64,000 bases of DNA from Orrella marina (GCF_003058465.1 NZ_CP028901.1:434001-498000), one strand, 5' to 3'; counted from the stretch's first letter, positions 19,702 through 29,257 are shown. The notes: generated by a model from the sequence alone, not told the origin. Numbers and translations: made by a program.

Positions 19702-19879
19702 TCTCCTAGGCTACCTCGTGTGTTGGTTGATCAGAAAATTCACAGCATTTATTGGAGGTTTTGTTTTGCAAGCGTAAAACTTGTACTGTTAATTGTACAT
19801 ATAATTGCTGTGTGGCACTAGGAGCACGTCGGACTTTGCCGTTCGGTAAAAGAGCGTAACGCTTTTGCAGTCCGGGTTC

Positions 19880-20452
19880 ATGCGCTTTCGTCTGATTGAC
19901 CGCCAGACAGATTTTCTTCTACCCCCATAGGTTCAGGACTGGTTGCCACAATCTCATCGGGCACGGTATGTGGTGGATGTGGTCGACAGTCTGAATTCGT
20001 CAGAGCTGGAAATGGCCTACGCGGGTCGGGGTAGCGATGCTCACCATCCCGCCATGCTGTTGTCGTTGCTAATCTACGGTTACGCCACAGGCATTCATTC
20101 GAGCCGCAAGATCGAGCGGGCCACGTATGACTCGCTTGCCTTTCGATTCATCGCCTGTGATTAGCATCCTGATCGTGACACCCTTCCCACGTTTCGTCGC
20201 CGGTTCGGTGAGTGGTTCTCCAAAGCCCTTGTGCAAATCCTGCAAGTCGCCCGTGAGACCCAACTCTCGCGCTTTGGCATCGTCAGTCTGGGTGGCACCA
20301 GGATTCGTGCCAATGCCAGTCGGCACCGGGCACTGTCTTATGGCCATACCCGCGAGATCGATGCCCAACTCAAAACCGAGGTGCAGGAGTTGCTGGATCT
20401 GGCCGAGTCGGCTGATCAGGGCACATACGAGTCCTCGAAAGGTGAAACATGA
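19880..20452 (+). pseudogene. IS1182-type transposase remnant with two in-frame TAG stops
   Basis: From ATG 19880 one frame reads MRFRLIDRQTDFLLPP, a TAG at 19928-19930 (where serine is usual), VQDWLPQSHRARYVVDVVDS, AYAGRGSDAHHPAMLLSLLI, YGYATGIHSSRKIERATYDS, then a second TAG at 20162-20164, then HPDRDTLPTFRRRF, VSLGGTRIRANASRHRALSYGH, and ends at 20452. This is the N-terminal third of an IS1182 transposase; the catalytic core is missing. It is not functional. Confidence 0.85.
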
Positions 20453-20587
20453 GTGAACCAAACCAGAATGTGAGTTTATGGGAACCTCGAAAACCTCGGA
20501 TTTGATCGCTGGGGCGGGTGCCAGCAACTCTTGCAGGACAAACCGGTTTGACGCCGAGAGATCTCCCCGCAGTAAATAAAATATTTC

Positions 20588-21031
20588 TTATTTACTGGCT
20601 CGCAGACGGGTGCTGGCGTATTGGAGGACTTCGGGCACGGACTTGCCTTGAGCAATGGCGTGTACCATTTGCGCAGGCCGACTTCCCATGCTGATCGCTG
20701 ACCACCACGCCCAGACGAGTGCTGCCATCGGTCAGCACTTTTGCAGACGGTTCTTCTCAGAGGCCAGCTGTCCGACAAGATTCTGCCTCTGGCGCGCGAT
20801 CAGGCGCAGTTCAGGCAATAAAGCGGGCGGGACAAACGAGGCCCGCAAAGCCCCGCGCGTGAGCAACGCCGCCCATTGCGCCAGCGCTGGCCTGTCTTTC
20901 TTGAAGCCGCCAAATTGCCGTTGTTCGATACGAACCGAGCCATTGGTGTGTTCGATCAAGGCACAGGCCGTGATCTGCGCCTGGTGAATATCGAGCCCAA
21001 TGGCACGTTTGTAGGTCGGTTCCAGTTCCAT
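20588..21031 (-). pseudogene. IS110-type transposase remnant
   Basis: The frame from 21031 begins MELEPTYKRAIGLDIHQAQI with the first Asp of the DEDD motif, then GGFKKDRPALAQWAALL. It then jumps to a later part of the protein (LLPELRLIARQRQNLVGQLA), so an internal deletion is evident. A frameshift after KNRLQK moves the continuation (VLTDGSTRLGVVVSDQHGKS) to another frame. The serine-containing C-terminal domain is absent. Confidence 0.75.
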
Positions 21032-21099
21032 GTGATGCTTCCCATCCGGTAGACTTCAGAAGCGGAAGGGGGCCGGCGCCGACACTGAATGCGCCTGAA

Positions 21100-21224
21100 G
21101 GCGACATGCCGCCAACGGCCTGAGGAATGCTCGCCATGAGATTGGCTGCCATTTGCTCGGCGAGCAGCGCCGTGCGTTTGTTCAGGCGCTTGTCGCCCAG
21201 ATCGATGTTCTTGAATTCTTCTGC
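21100..21224 (-). pseudogene. IS4/Tn5-type transposase N-terminal fragment
   Basis: About 40 residues reading AEEFKNIDLGDKRLNKRTAL and LAEQMAANLMASIPQAVGG match the DNA-binding domain at the start of Tn5-like (IS4 family) transposases. Nothing recognisable of the catalytic domain follows. It abuts the IS110 remnant, so one element probably inserted next to or into the other. Confidence 0.6.
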
Positions 21225-21310
21225 TGCTCAACTCACGCCGCTTTTGCGCAACCCAATACGAAGTCAGTGTGTTAGGCGCCATTCCTAAAGTTGTATGTAA
21301 TGGGATGCGC

Positions 21311-21592
21311 TCAGGGGCGTCTGTCGATAGTTTTGTGTGTGCCCAATCTGCGCAATATTGCTGTTGAACCATCCATCTCGAAGGTGATTTGCCAGGATTT
21401 GTTCGGCATGACATCAATCTTCAAGATTTTGGGATTGAAGCAGCCGGACAAGGAGTGCAGACGCAGCTTGTTTGGCTGCGGGTTCTTCAACAGGTCATCG
21501 ATAGCTTTCGTTGCAGCTTCCTGGACATTGGCGGGAGCCTTCTTGAAATCCTTTTGAAATGATTCTTTTGCGTCAATTCCATTGATTTGCAT
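21311..21592 (-). CDS. Possible RelE/ParE-superfamily toxin of a two-gene module
   Basis: 93 residues. The N-terminal helices (AKESFQKDFKKAPANVQEAA, AIDDLLKNPQPNKLRLHSLS) and the following strands (LKIDVMPNKSWQITFEMDGS, TAILRRLGTHKTID) resemble the compact fold of RelE/ParE-type toxins. The ending GTHKTID resembles the RelE-family C-terminus. It starts 12 bases after the stop of the larger upstream gene, as in operons where the antitoxin comes first. No clear catalytic His/Arg set could be assigned. It could instead be an unrelated small protein. Confidence 0.55.
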   Translation of the reverse strand: MQINGIDAKESFQKDFKKAPANVQEAATKAIDDLLKNPQPNKLRLHSLSGCFNPKILKIDVMPNKSWQITFEMDGSTAILRRLGTHKTIDRRP

Positions 21593-21604
21593 AGAAAGCA
21601 GGCC

Positions 21605-22111
21605 CTACTGGAATGATGCCAGAAGTTCCTTGGCGGATCTGAACGGACCCTTGCCTGAAGACGGGGAGCGATCTGCATCGTGCTCCATGATGGCCCATTT
21701 CAACTCGTTTATAAGGTCGTGAGCCTCAATCAAGGCTGAGATGAATCTGTCAAATGATTCAACCACGCCATCTTCATGGTTGAGCTCACGGTCTCTTACT
21801 GCAGACTCTCTTGCAGCCCGTTGCTGATCTATGATCATGGAGATGGCGTCTAGAGTCTGTTCAAATGAGGTTTGAATTTCACCAGACTCGTCAAGCATTT
21901 CGCCTTGGCTTCGACCAGACTTCCCACAGAGTTGTTCGATAGCATCCAGCATTCGGGCGTTGGTTTGTTCAAATCTCTCTGCGAGCATCTGATTCGCTTG
22001 CAACGTAACCTCGATAGCCCTCAATAACTCGAGAGATCGGTTCGCCTGATCGGCGGCTTCGCCTGCAATGAATTTAAGAATAGCGGGTTGGTGTTTATGG
22101 TTAGTTGGCAT
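21605..22111 (-). CDS. Unrecognised 168-residue protein, candidate antitoxin partner
   Basis: Start ATG 22111 (MPTNHKHQPAILKFIAGEAA) is preferred over 22147 because GAGGTGAAG lies just upstream. The protein is mostly helical and charged (LLRAIEVTLQANQMLAERFE, then ARMLDAIEQLCG, then SFEQTLDAISMIIDQQRAAR), so a coiled coil is likely. The C-terminal segment LINELKWAIMEHDADRSPSS followed by GPFRSAKELLASF resembles a short motif I recall from small antitoxin-like proteins. Gene order and 12-base spacing to the RelE-like gene suggest a toxin-antitoxin pair. No family was recognised. Confidence 0.5.
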   Translation of the reverse strand: MPTNHKHQPAILKFIAGEAADQANRSLELLRAIEVTLQANQMLAERFEQTNARMLDAIEQLCGKSGRSQGEMLDESGEIQTSFEQTLDAISMIIDQQRAARESAVRDRELNHEDGVVESFDRFISALIEAHDLINELKWAIMEHDADRSPSSGKGPFRSAKELLASFQ

Positions 22112-22353
22112 TTCTTCACCTCTCGCCACAAAAGCTGAGGGCGGCACGTTCCCTTAGCTGGATGAGGTATCAAAGGTTTTTGAGGCTGATTCCCGCCTCA
22201 TCGGGTTGCTGTGAATTACCGGGCCGTGGTGTGTCAGTCGATACGGCATGATAACTTCATCGTACCATTCTGGAAGGGATCGCCCCAAGAAAGATGTGTG
22301 AAGAACGACTTGCTACATTACGGCAAGACTGACGACCGATCTGAGGTAAAGGG

Positions 22354-23214
22354 ATGAAGACCTACGGTGGCTATCCGGCCAGTGTGTTGGTAGAGACGCT
22401 CACCCGGTTGATGAATGCAAATCCCGGTATCAAGCGCTCACCGCTCTCGCGCCTGGTCTGCGAGGCGCTCGACTGGCGCGGCGTGGATGGACGCCTGAGC
22501 GAGATGACCTGTCGGGTGATCATGCTAAGGTTGCAACGCGATGGCCTGATCACCCTGCCGGTCTCGCAGATTCCCAATCCCAGGCGTCGCGCCCGATATG
22601 AACCCACCGCACTGACGGACCCGCAGCCTGAGATTGAGCAACCTGTTCACGAGTTGCCACCGTTGCGCATTGAAATTGTGCAGGGACAGAAAGCCACGTC
22701 ACGCTTGTGGAACGAGTACATGGCTCGATATCACTATCTGGGTTACACCCCGCTGTCGGGCCACCAGATGCGCTATCAGGTCTACGCCGGTGACACCCTG
22801 GTGGCGTTGCTCGGGTTTGGGGCCAGTGCCTGGAAGCTCGCCGATCGCGAGCGCCTGATCGGCTGGAGCGATGAGCAACGCCTGCGCAATCTGCACAAAG
22901 TGATCAACAACACCCGCTTTCTGATCCTGCCCTGGATCAAATCCAAGGGCCTGGCCTCCAAGATCCTGGCCAAGGTGGCGCGCCAGTTGCCGCACGACTG
23001 GCAACAACGCTACGACTACCAACCCGTGTTGCTTGAAACCTTTGTCGAGAGTCCTCGTCATGCCGGCACCTGCTACAAGGCTGCGAACTGGCAGTGCATT
23101 GGCCGAACTGCCGGACGGGGCAAGATGAGCAAAACCAGCAAACAGTTGCTACCCACCAAGGACATCTGGCTGTATCCGCTTCACAAGCAATACAGACATT
23201 CGCTGTGCTGCTGA
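22354..23214 (+). CDS. DUF4338 protein (DruA-like)
   Basis: 286 residues; ATG preceded by GAGGTAAAGG. The N-terminal part (SPLSRLVCEALDWRGVDGRL, then SEMTCRVIMLRLQRDGLITL) is the winged-helix-like lead of DUF4338 proteins. The core (SRLWNEYMARYHYLGYTPLS, then RYQVYAGDTLVALLGFGASA, WKLADRERLIGW, NNTRFLILPWIKSKGLASKI) and the tail TCYKAANWQCIGRTAGRGK carry the conserved family features. DruA of the Druantia anti-phage system has this domain, but stand-alone DUF4338 genes are common near transposons and may be part of mobile elements. None of the other Druantia genes (including the large helicase DruE) is near. Function is undetermined. Confidence 0.8.
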   Translation: MKTYGGYPASVLVETLTRLMNANPGIKRSPLSRLVCEALDWRGVDGRLSEMTCRVIMLRLQRDGLITLPVSQIPNPRRRARYEPTALTDPQPEIEQPVHELPPLRIEIVQGQKATSRLWNEYMARYHYLGYTPLSGHQMRYQVYAGDTLVALLGFGASAWKLADRERLIGWSDEQRLRNLHKVINNTRFLILPWIKSKGLASKILAKVARQLPHDWQQRYDYQPVLLETFVESPRHAGTCYKAANWQCIGRTAGRGKMSKTSKQLLPTKDIWLYPLHKQYRHSLCC

Positions 23215-23377
23215 GACATACTTAAAAACCCATCAAGTCGGGCAGACGTCTTCACCGAATAGTTAACATGTTGGCCTACATCCTGCTGGGTCGCCTGACC
23301 TTTCTTGGTTCGGTTCAATTTGGCAATGTCACCAGTGTGGCTTTTGCTCCTGAGGGTGTGGCCCTGGTTTTTTTCAT

Positions 23378-25021
23378 CCTAAATCCGTCAGTTGCTTGCT
23401 TCCAATCCGGCTAGACGCTAATGTTTGTGCGGGTTTGCATCAGATGGGGGTATTCACCAAATGGGTGAGCGCAAAAACAAGCAAAAAATGGCGATTGCGA
23501 CTGTCTCTGAGCCGATGGTGGTGGGCACCATGGGTGGTCGCATCCACGTGTAGTGGGACGAGTCGGCTCAAGCCATACCCAATGGACAGCTGGTCTTTTT
23601 TGCCGAGTTTCTCGCCTGTACGGGTGTCTTTGATCGCTGGGTCGAGCGCTGCCCGCTGACCTACACCAGCCCTAACTCGCCGGGCAACCGGGACGTGCTG
23701 GGGACGTTGCTGCTGGCCATCCTGGCCGGACACCAGCGCTATGCACACGTGACCGCCTTTCGTAACGACAGGGGGGTGATCAGGTGGCGAAGAAATCTCT
23801 GGGCATGAACAAGATCATTAGCGAGGACTCCTTACGCCGGGCACTGGCCCGGATCGATGAGCAAGCCAGTCAGGCGTGGTTGCGCCCCGCACTCATGTCG
23901 AGTGTACGCGAGGCACTGGATCGGGACTGGATACTGGACATTGATGCGAGCGTCAAGCCGTTGTACGGCAAAGAGGAAGGGGCCTTGAAGGGGTACAACC
24001 CGCGCAAGCCCGGGCGACCCAGTCACGTGCTGCATACCTACTGGGTGAGTCCGTTGCGACAGGTTCTGGATGTGCAGCTGACGGCGGGTAACCAGCACGC
24101 GAGCGCTCACGCCTGAGCTGGACTGGAACAGCTTCTGGGCGATCTGGGTGACAAGACGCCTGCGCTGGTGCGCGATGACAGTGGCTATGGTAACGAGGGG
24201 GTTCTGGTGGCGCTTGAGCAACGCCAGCAACCCTATCTGTTGCGTCTTCGCCAGACGGCGAACGTTCAGCGCCTGGTGCAACGCCAGTTTGAGCGGCTGG
24301 ACTGGAGCCGTACCGATTCGCAGGGCTTTCAGGCGATTCAGGACGAGGTCAGGCTCTCAGGCTGGAGCCAGGCACGACGGGTGGTGATTCTGCGTCGCCG
24401 GCTGCGCGAAGGCATTGCCCGGGAGGCGATGGATGATCATGGCCAGCTGCGTCTGGACTTTGCCGATCACCATATTCTGGATGCAGCCCGGATGTGGGAA
24501 TACACCGTACTGGTGACCAACGCGGACTATCGCCTAGAATCGATTGCCCAGCTGTATCGGGATCGCTGTGATTGCGAGAATGGCTTTGATGAGCTGAAGA
24601 ATCAGTGGGGACTGTCAGGATTCACCACCCGGGACCTGAATCGCAGTCAGACGACAGCGCGTGCGGGAGCTCTGATCTATAACTGGTGGAGTTGGTACTG
24701 TCGGGCCGCACACCCGGGCGGCAGACTCGAGGCGATCACGAGTCGCCCGTTGTTGCTGGCTGCGGTGGGCAAGGCCGCGAGCCATGCCGGACAGACGACT
24801 CTGTATCTGACGTCCATGCATGCCAGAACGGACACCATCAATCAGTTGCTGATCAACGTTCGTGCGGCTTTGCGGCATGTCAGATCGACCGCGGAGCAGT
24901 TCAAGGATGTTGACCGATGGGGCACCTTGCTGAAGTACGTATGCCAGAGAATTGCACCCCGGATGGACGACCATCCAGCCTGTCTGACACTGCCGGCGAC
25001 GGGCTAACTGCTGTTTATAGG
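23378..25021 (+). mobile_element. IS1380-like insertion element with 5-bp target duplication
   Basis: 1,644 bases. It is bounded by TTCAT at 23373-23377 and 25022-25026. The inner ends are imperfect inverted repeats: the left starts CCTAAATCCGTCAGTTGC; the right, read inward, CCTATAAACAGCAGTTAGCC. Excision of the element with one TTCAT exactly restores the reading frame of the interrupted MASE1 gene, which confirms the boundaries. End sequence CC and a 4-5 bp duplication fit the IS1380 family. Its transposase gene is damaged. Confidence 0.85.
23461..25007 (+). pseudogene. Transposase of the IS1380-like element, three disabling changes
   Basis: From ATG 23461 the frame reads MGERKNKQKMAIATVSEPMV, hits TAG at 23551-23553, and continues WDESAQAIPNGQLVFFAEFL and PGNRDVLGTLLLAILAGHQR. 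It shifts frame near 23784, goes on as LGMNKIISEDSLRRALARID and WILDIDASVKPLYGKEEGAL (first catalytic Asp region) to a TGA at 24114-24116, and resumes in the same frame with ALVRDDSGYGNEGVLV (second Asp) and LYRDRCDCENGFDELKNQWG (Glu), ending at 25007. The three catalytic positions are still recognisable, so decay is recent. Confidence 0.8.
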
Positions 25022-25587
25022 TTCATTCTCTGGGGACCACGTATGGCCCCTGGTGTACTGCTCGGACAGGCGCTATTGTCCTATTGGTCTGGGCCACCCC
25101 TCTTTGGCGGTCTCTTCATTGGCATCTTCAATGCTGCCAAGGGCATGCTTGGCGGTTACCTCTTTCATCGCTGGGGCCTATCGAGCAACTTTGGCCGACC
25201 ACGCGATGTCATGCTGTTTACGGCAATGGTCTTTTTCATCCTGCAACCAATCTGACCTTCCCTCGATTTTTCGTCTTTCAAGGGGAGACGGGTTTCACTA
25301 CCAGCTCCTCTGTGAAAACTTACAAGAAGCTTTGTTTTTGATACTAAAGGATATAGCCCGAACGTTTCATAAACCGGGCCTGAGTGCTGCGACTTCCCTA
25401 GTTCTTCCTGATTTCTGCACCCTTTGACGTTTCCGTTGCGCGTGCCATGCAGATTGGAGAGTGGATTTTGCCAACTTCTTACCTGCTTTCGCCGATTTCG
25501 GCCTGAACGGGTCAGCAACAAGCGTGCATCAACCTCCGATGTCTCGGTTTTGAATTTTTAAAGGGTTGTCTGATCGCGTGTCTGCGC

Positions 25588-27153
25588 TCAGGCCGGTGCG
25601 GGTGGCCGCTGTGTCTGGTAGAGCAGTTCGGTCACCCGCTCCAGAATCCCTTTCACCGGACACCCTGTGGGCAAGGACAGACGAATCCGGTCTTTGTACT
25701 GCACGACCCGCACGGCGAGCTTGAACAGCTTGAGGATGATGGTCCCGGGCTGCGCTCTGGCCAGCTCCGTGTGTGCCAGCGTATTCTCACGCAGGCTGTG
25801 GATCAGCACATACGCTGCACAGGCATAGAACATCCGCATGTGGTTGGCAAGGAAGGTGTGGTCAGAGGTGCGATCGCTGGCCAGATCGTTCTTGATGGCC
25901 TTGATGTAGTTCTCGTCCTGGCCGCGAGCGCAGTACAGCTCGCGATAGAGCAACTCGGCTGTGGGCTCGTTCAGTGAACTCACCACAAACCGGGGGTTCT
26001 CGCCCAGCGCCATCACCTCAGCCTTGAGCACGACCCGCCAGGTGCCGGCCTGATAGGACAGGTCGTCATACAGGCGGGTTGCACCCGGGGCAGGCAAGCC
26101 GAGATGGCGGGCGCTTTCGCAGCGCGACTGGTAATGGGACTTTGCTCGCTCAAGCAACGGTTGCGCCAGGGGTAGCAGCACCTTGTTGCCCGCCAGTCCA
26201 AAGATGAAGTCCATTGCGGGGTCCTGCTCACATAACGCCATGAGTTCCGGGTTGGAGAAATGGCCATCACCGCGCAAGATGATGTGGGTGTCGGGCCAGG
26301 CCTGGCGCAGCGCGCGCACCACACGCGCGATGATGGCGGCATTTTCCCGACCTGTGGGGCGCTTGCCCGGGCGCAGGATGGCCGTGATCAGCTTGCCCGA
26401 GAGTCCCTCGAACAGAAACAGCGGCATGTAGCAGTGGTGGCGGTAATGGTGGTTGTAAAAGGCGAGTTCCTGCTGGCCGTGAGTGAGATCCTCGGAGTGA
26501 TCCATGTCGAGCACGATCAAGGCCGGGGCCTGGGCATAGCTGTCGATAAAGGCGTGGACAAAGCTTTTGGCAAGACGATAGATATCACGACGAGTCAGAT
26601 TGTTCTCCAGCCGTGACAGCGTCGGGCCTGAGGCGAGGTCGGTGTCTGCGTCCAGCGGTGCACGGCCCGCGGCGAGCTTGAACATCGGGTCTGCACGCAA
26701 GGCGTTGGCGTCATTGCCATCGGCATATCCGCATGCGCTCACAAAGCTTTTGGCAAGACGATAGATATCACGACGAGTCAGACTGTTCTCCAGCCGTGAC
26801 AGCGTCGGGCCTGAGGCAAGGTCGGTGTCTGCGTCCAGCGGTGCACGGCCCGCGGCGAGCTTGAACATCGGGTCTGCACGCAAGGCGTTGGCGTCATTGC
26901 CATCGGCATATCCGCATGCGCTCTGGAACACGCGCTGGCGCAGCAGATCGGTCATGGAATGAGAGATATACGACGGATGGCGTTTGTCATGGATTGCGCC
27001 AGCCAGACGCGAGATCAGCCCGGTTTGCAGATCCGTACCCCGAAGCAGGATGGCGCCGAAATCGCTCGACAGGGCACCACCATCAAACTATGCACGCTCG
27101 GTGAAACCAGCACTGGCAGGAAAGCGAAGCTGGGTTGGGATAGAATCATTCAT
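25588..27153 (-). pseudogene. IS1380-family transposase with TAG stop and internal duplication
   Basis: From ATG 27153 the frame reads MNDSIPTQLRFPASAGFTER then A, a TAG (27088-27090), FDGGALSSDFGAILLRGTDL and continues open to 25588. The catalytic Asp region LIVLDMDHSEDLTHGQQELA, IILRGDGHFSNPELMALCE and the late YIKAIKNDLASDRTS are characteristic of IS1380. Residues around SACGYADGNDANALRADPMF occur twice because a 183-base segment is tandemly repeated (26558-26740 and 26741-26923). The internal ATG at 26955 could still give a 455-residue product. Confidence 0.85.
26558..26923. repeat. 183-bp direct tandem duplication, two copies
   Basis: Copy 1 is 26558-26740 and copy 2 is 26741-26923, both starting ACAAAGCTTTTGGCAAGACG. 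They differ at only two or three positions (for example GATTGTTC against GACTGTTC). The unit is 61 codons, so the duplication keeps the transposase frame open. Confidence 0.9.
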
Positions 27154-27324
27154 GGGCGGTTTTGTTTAAGCTTCTTACGAAGCGTTATTGGCGTAATCCC
27201 AATTATATCAATGGGTTAAACAAATGCCGCCCATTTCCGTGAAAAATCCGGGATAGAGACGAACGCAAGTGAACCTTTGATGAAGCATCGAAAGACGATA
27301 AATGATGTCAAAACCGTGGTCATG

Positions 27325-28345
27325 TCAGAGGCCCGGGACAAGGTCTGGGGAGTGCCTGATTATTGGCCAGTATGTGTTTGCGAGTTTCAGCAGATCGGTC
27401 AATTTTTTGACCACGGCTGATTCTGACTGCATCCTCAGCAAGTGGGCGAACCCGGTCCGGTTGTCACGAATCCGGACATCGCGCACTTTCCACAATTCAT
27501 CGCGAATTGGCCTGATCGAGACACCGGTTTTGATCTCCAGATACTTCGCCAACATCACGGCCATGAGGCAGGTGACGATGTGCGAACGAATGGCATCCTG
27601 CGTGCGGCTATAGATCGGACGTGCCTGTAAGTCTGGCTTGTTGGTCCGGAATGCCTGCTCGACATGCCAGAGGTCGTGGTAGTGGCGTACCACGTTCTCA
27701 TCGGGCAATTCCTGTGCCTTGTTGTTCAGTTCATCGTCAAACTCGAACTGAACCTTGCGATCGGCCTTCTTGGCGAATCGGGCTCTTCTGCCCGGTTCGC
27801 CACGATCAAGTAATGCCCGCGCACGGTTGACCTGTTTTTCGAGCTCTCGCTTATCTTTCTTGCAGCGCGCGTGCGAGAACTGGCACACGATACTGACGTC
27901 GACCTGGGCTTTGCCGTTCCTGAGCGAGTGAGAGAAACGGCGCACCGCCTTGTCGATACGTGGCATCTTTGAGTCGATGTGATCAATGAATGCCTTGCTG
28001 TGATTGGCTAATCGAGCGCCCACGATGTATCGATAGCCTTGCTGCTGTAACTGGTACATGTTTTCAGTTGACAGCATGGCGGCATCGGCCACGATGATGG
28101 GCTTGCAGGCTGATCCGACGCGCTGCTCAAAGCGTTTGAGAATCTCCAGCATCGTGTGACCTTCAAAGGTATTGCCCTCAAAGACCTCGTGCATGACAGG
28201 AAAGCCTGACGTGGTGGTGATCAGACCGATGACGATTTGCGGCTGCTGGGGTTTATTGTCCTTGGAGAAGCCGGGTCGCTGAAAGTCGTACTCTTTGAAC
28301 GACTTAAAATACAACGTCGTGACGTCATAGAGAATCAGGGGTGGC
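27325..28345 (-). pseudogene. IS1634-type transposase, C-terminal two thirds
   Basis: The minus-strand frame enters at PPLILYDVTTLYFKSFKEYD, with the first catalytic Asp in YDVTTLYF, and runs to 27325. It includes IVIGLITTTSGFPVMHEVFE, ACKPIIVADAAMLSTENMYQ (second Asp) and VVRHYHDLWHVEQAFRTNKP (Glu). The N-terminal third is missing: upstream of about 28345 the sequence belongs to the 5'-truncated Fic gene region. The element seems to have been cut at, or recombined with, that gene. Confidence 0.8.
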
Positions 28346-28387
28346 GAGGTTGATCAGCTTAGGGAAATTGAGAATATCTAAGGCGCG

Positions 28388-29257
28388 ATGGACTTCGTAG
28401 AGGAAAGCATAAAGCCTGGGTCAATCGTTACAGAAGTTTTTATCAGAGAGTTGCATACTCTTACTGTACAGGGACTTGATCGTGAAGGAGATCGAAATCC
28501 TGGTTCATATCGCACCAACCAGGTTTCAATTGCCCAATCCAAGCATTTGCCTCCTGATACTGTCCTCGTTCCTCAGTACATGGCTGAATTTGTCGCTTTT
28601 GTAAACCGCGAAGATCCTCAGAAATATGATTTGATGAAGGTTGCCCTTGCGCACCATCGGTTTGGCTGGATACATCCGTTTGGTAATGGCAATGGTCGGG
28701 TGGTGCGACTGCTTACATATGCATTGATGATCGAGTACGGTTTCAATGTCCAGGAGGGCGGCAGGCTTTTGAATCTAACCGCGGTCTTTTGTAGTGACCG
28801 GGACAGATACTACGAGATGTTGGGTGTTGCCGACACAGGTACTGATGATGGGTTGGAGTGCTGGTGCACCTACGTCCTCACAGGTGTGCTTGCGGAGTTG
28901 AAGAAGGTGGATCAACTCCTTGACTTTTCATATCTCCTTCCTTGGATATTGGTTCCAGCCATTCGGTTTTCTGTGGAACGTCGTTGGATTACCGAGTTGG
29001 AGTCAAAAGTGCTGATGATCGCCCTTAATGCCAATGGAGGTCAGGTGAGATCTGCTGATCTTGCTGTTGCTATGCCGGACTTAAGTGACTCACAACGTAC
29101 GAGGCGCATCGGCAAGTTGGTTGAATCAAGAATGCTGGTACCTACCGGGCCGAAGTCTCGCATTTACACGGCAGGACTTGCGAATAGTTACTTGGTTCGT
29201 GGAATTATGCGTTCGCTTGCGGATCAGGGGTTCATCTCAACGCGTTTGGTTGGGTAA
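28388..29257 (+). CDS. Fic-domain protein, 5'-truncated
   Basis: 289 residues. The Fic core motif HPFGNGNGRVVR (residues 98-109; family pattern HxFx-D/E-GNGRxxR, here Asn replaces the acidic residue) is complete enough for AMP transfer chemistry in some members, and QVSIAQSKHLPPDTVLVPQY matches the flap region. A C-terminal winged-helix-like part follows (ESKVLMIALNANGGQVRSAD, then RRIGKLVESRMLVPTG). Class II Fic proteins normally have about 80 more residues before this point, including an inhibitory helix. Just upstream another frame still reads LREIENI, a typical lead-in, ending in TAA. The start is therefore a remnant start beside the IS1634 junction. Confidence 0.75.
   Translation: MDFVEESIKPGSIVTEVFIRELHTLTVQGLDREGDRNPGSYRTNQVSIAQSKHLPPDTVLVPQYMAEFVAFVNREDPQKYDLMKVALAHHRFGWIHPFGNGNGRVVRLLTYALMIEYGFNVQEGGRLLNLTAVFCSDRDRYYEMLGVADTGTDDGLECWCTYVLTGVLAELKKVDQLLDFSYLLPWILVPAIRFSVERRWITELESKVLMIALNANGGQVRSADLAVAMPDLSDSQRTRRIGKLVESRMLVPTGPKSRIYTAGLANSYLVRGIMRSLADQGFISTRLVG

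Larger units (their letters stand above)
23268..25255 (+). pseudogene. MASE1-type membrane sensor gene fragment split by an IS element
   Basis: The left piece (23268-23377) reads MLAYILLGRLTFLGSVQFGN then VTSVAFAPEGVALVFF. The right piece (25022-25255) reads LWGPRMAPGVLLGQALLSYW then GPPLFGGLFIGIFNAAKGML and RWGLSSNFGRPRDVMLFTAM. Joined after removing 23378-25026 (the element plus one TTCAT copy) they give one continuous frame of 112 residues across the junction (ALVFFILWGPRMAPG). This is the N-terminal half of a MASE1 domain, a multi-helix sensor usually fused to GGDEF, EAL or kinase domains. The reading frame stops at 25255 without an output domain, so the gene was probably truncated before or after the insertion. 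Confidence 0.8.
25552..27249 (-). mobile_element. IS1380-type element (probable extent)
   Basis: The transposase remnant below is flanked by GAATTTTTAAAGG at 25552-25564 and CCGTGAAAAATCC at 27237-27249. Read inward these match at 10 of 13 positions and may be the terminal inverted repeats. No clear target duplication was found, so the exact ends are uncertain. Confidence 0.45.

Noticed and set aside
20956..21417. 153-codon minus-strand ORF
   Set aside because: Overlaps transposase relics in other frames that have recognisable motifs; itself has none.
22354..23214. Full Druantia defence system
   Set aside because: Only the DUF4338 gene is present; no large helicase or other Druantia genes are nearby.
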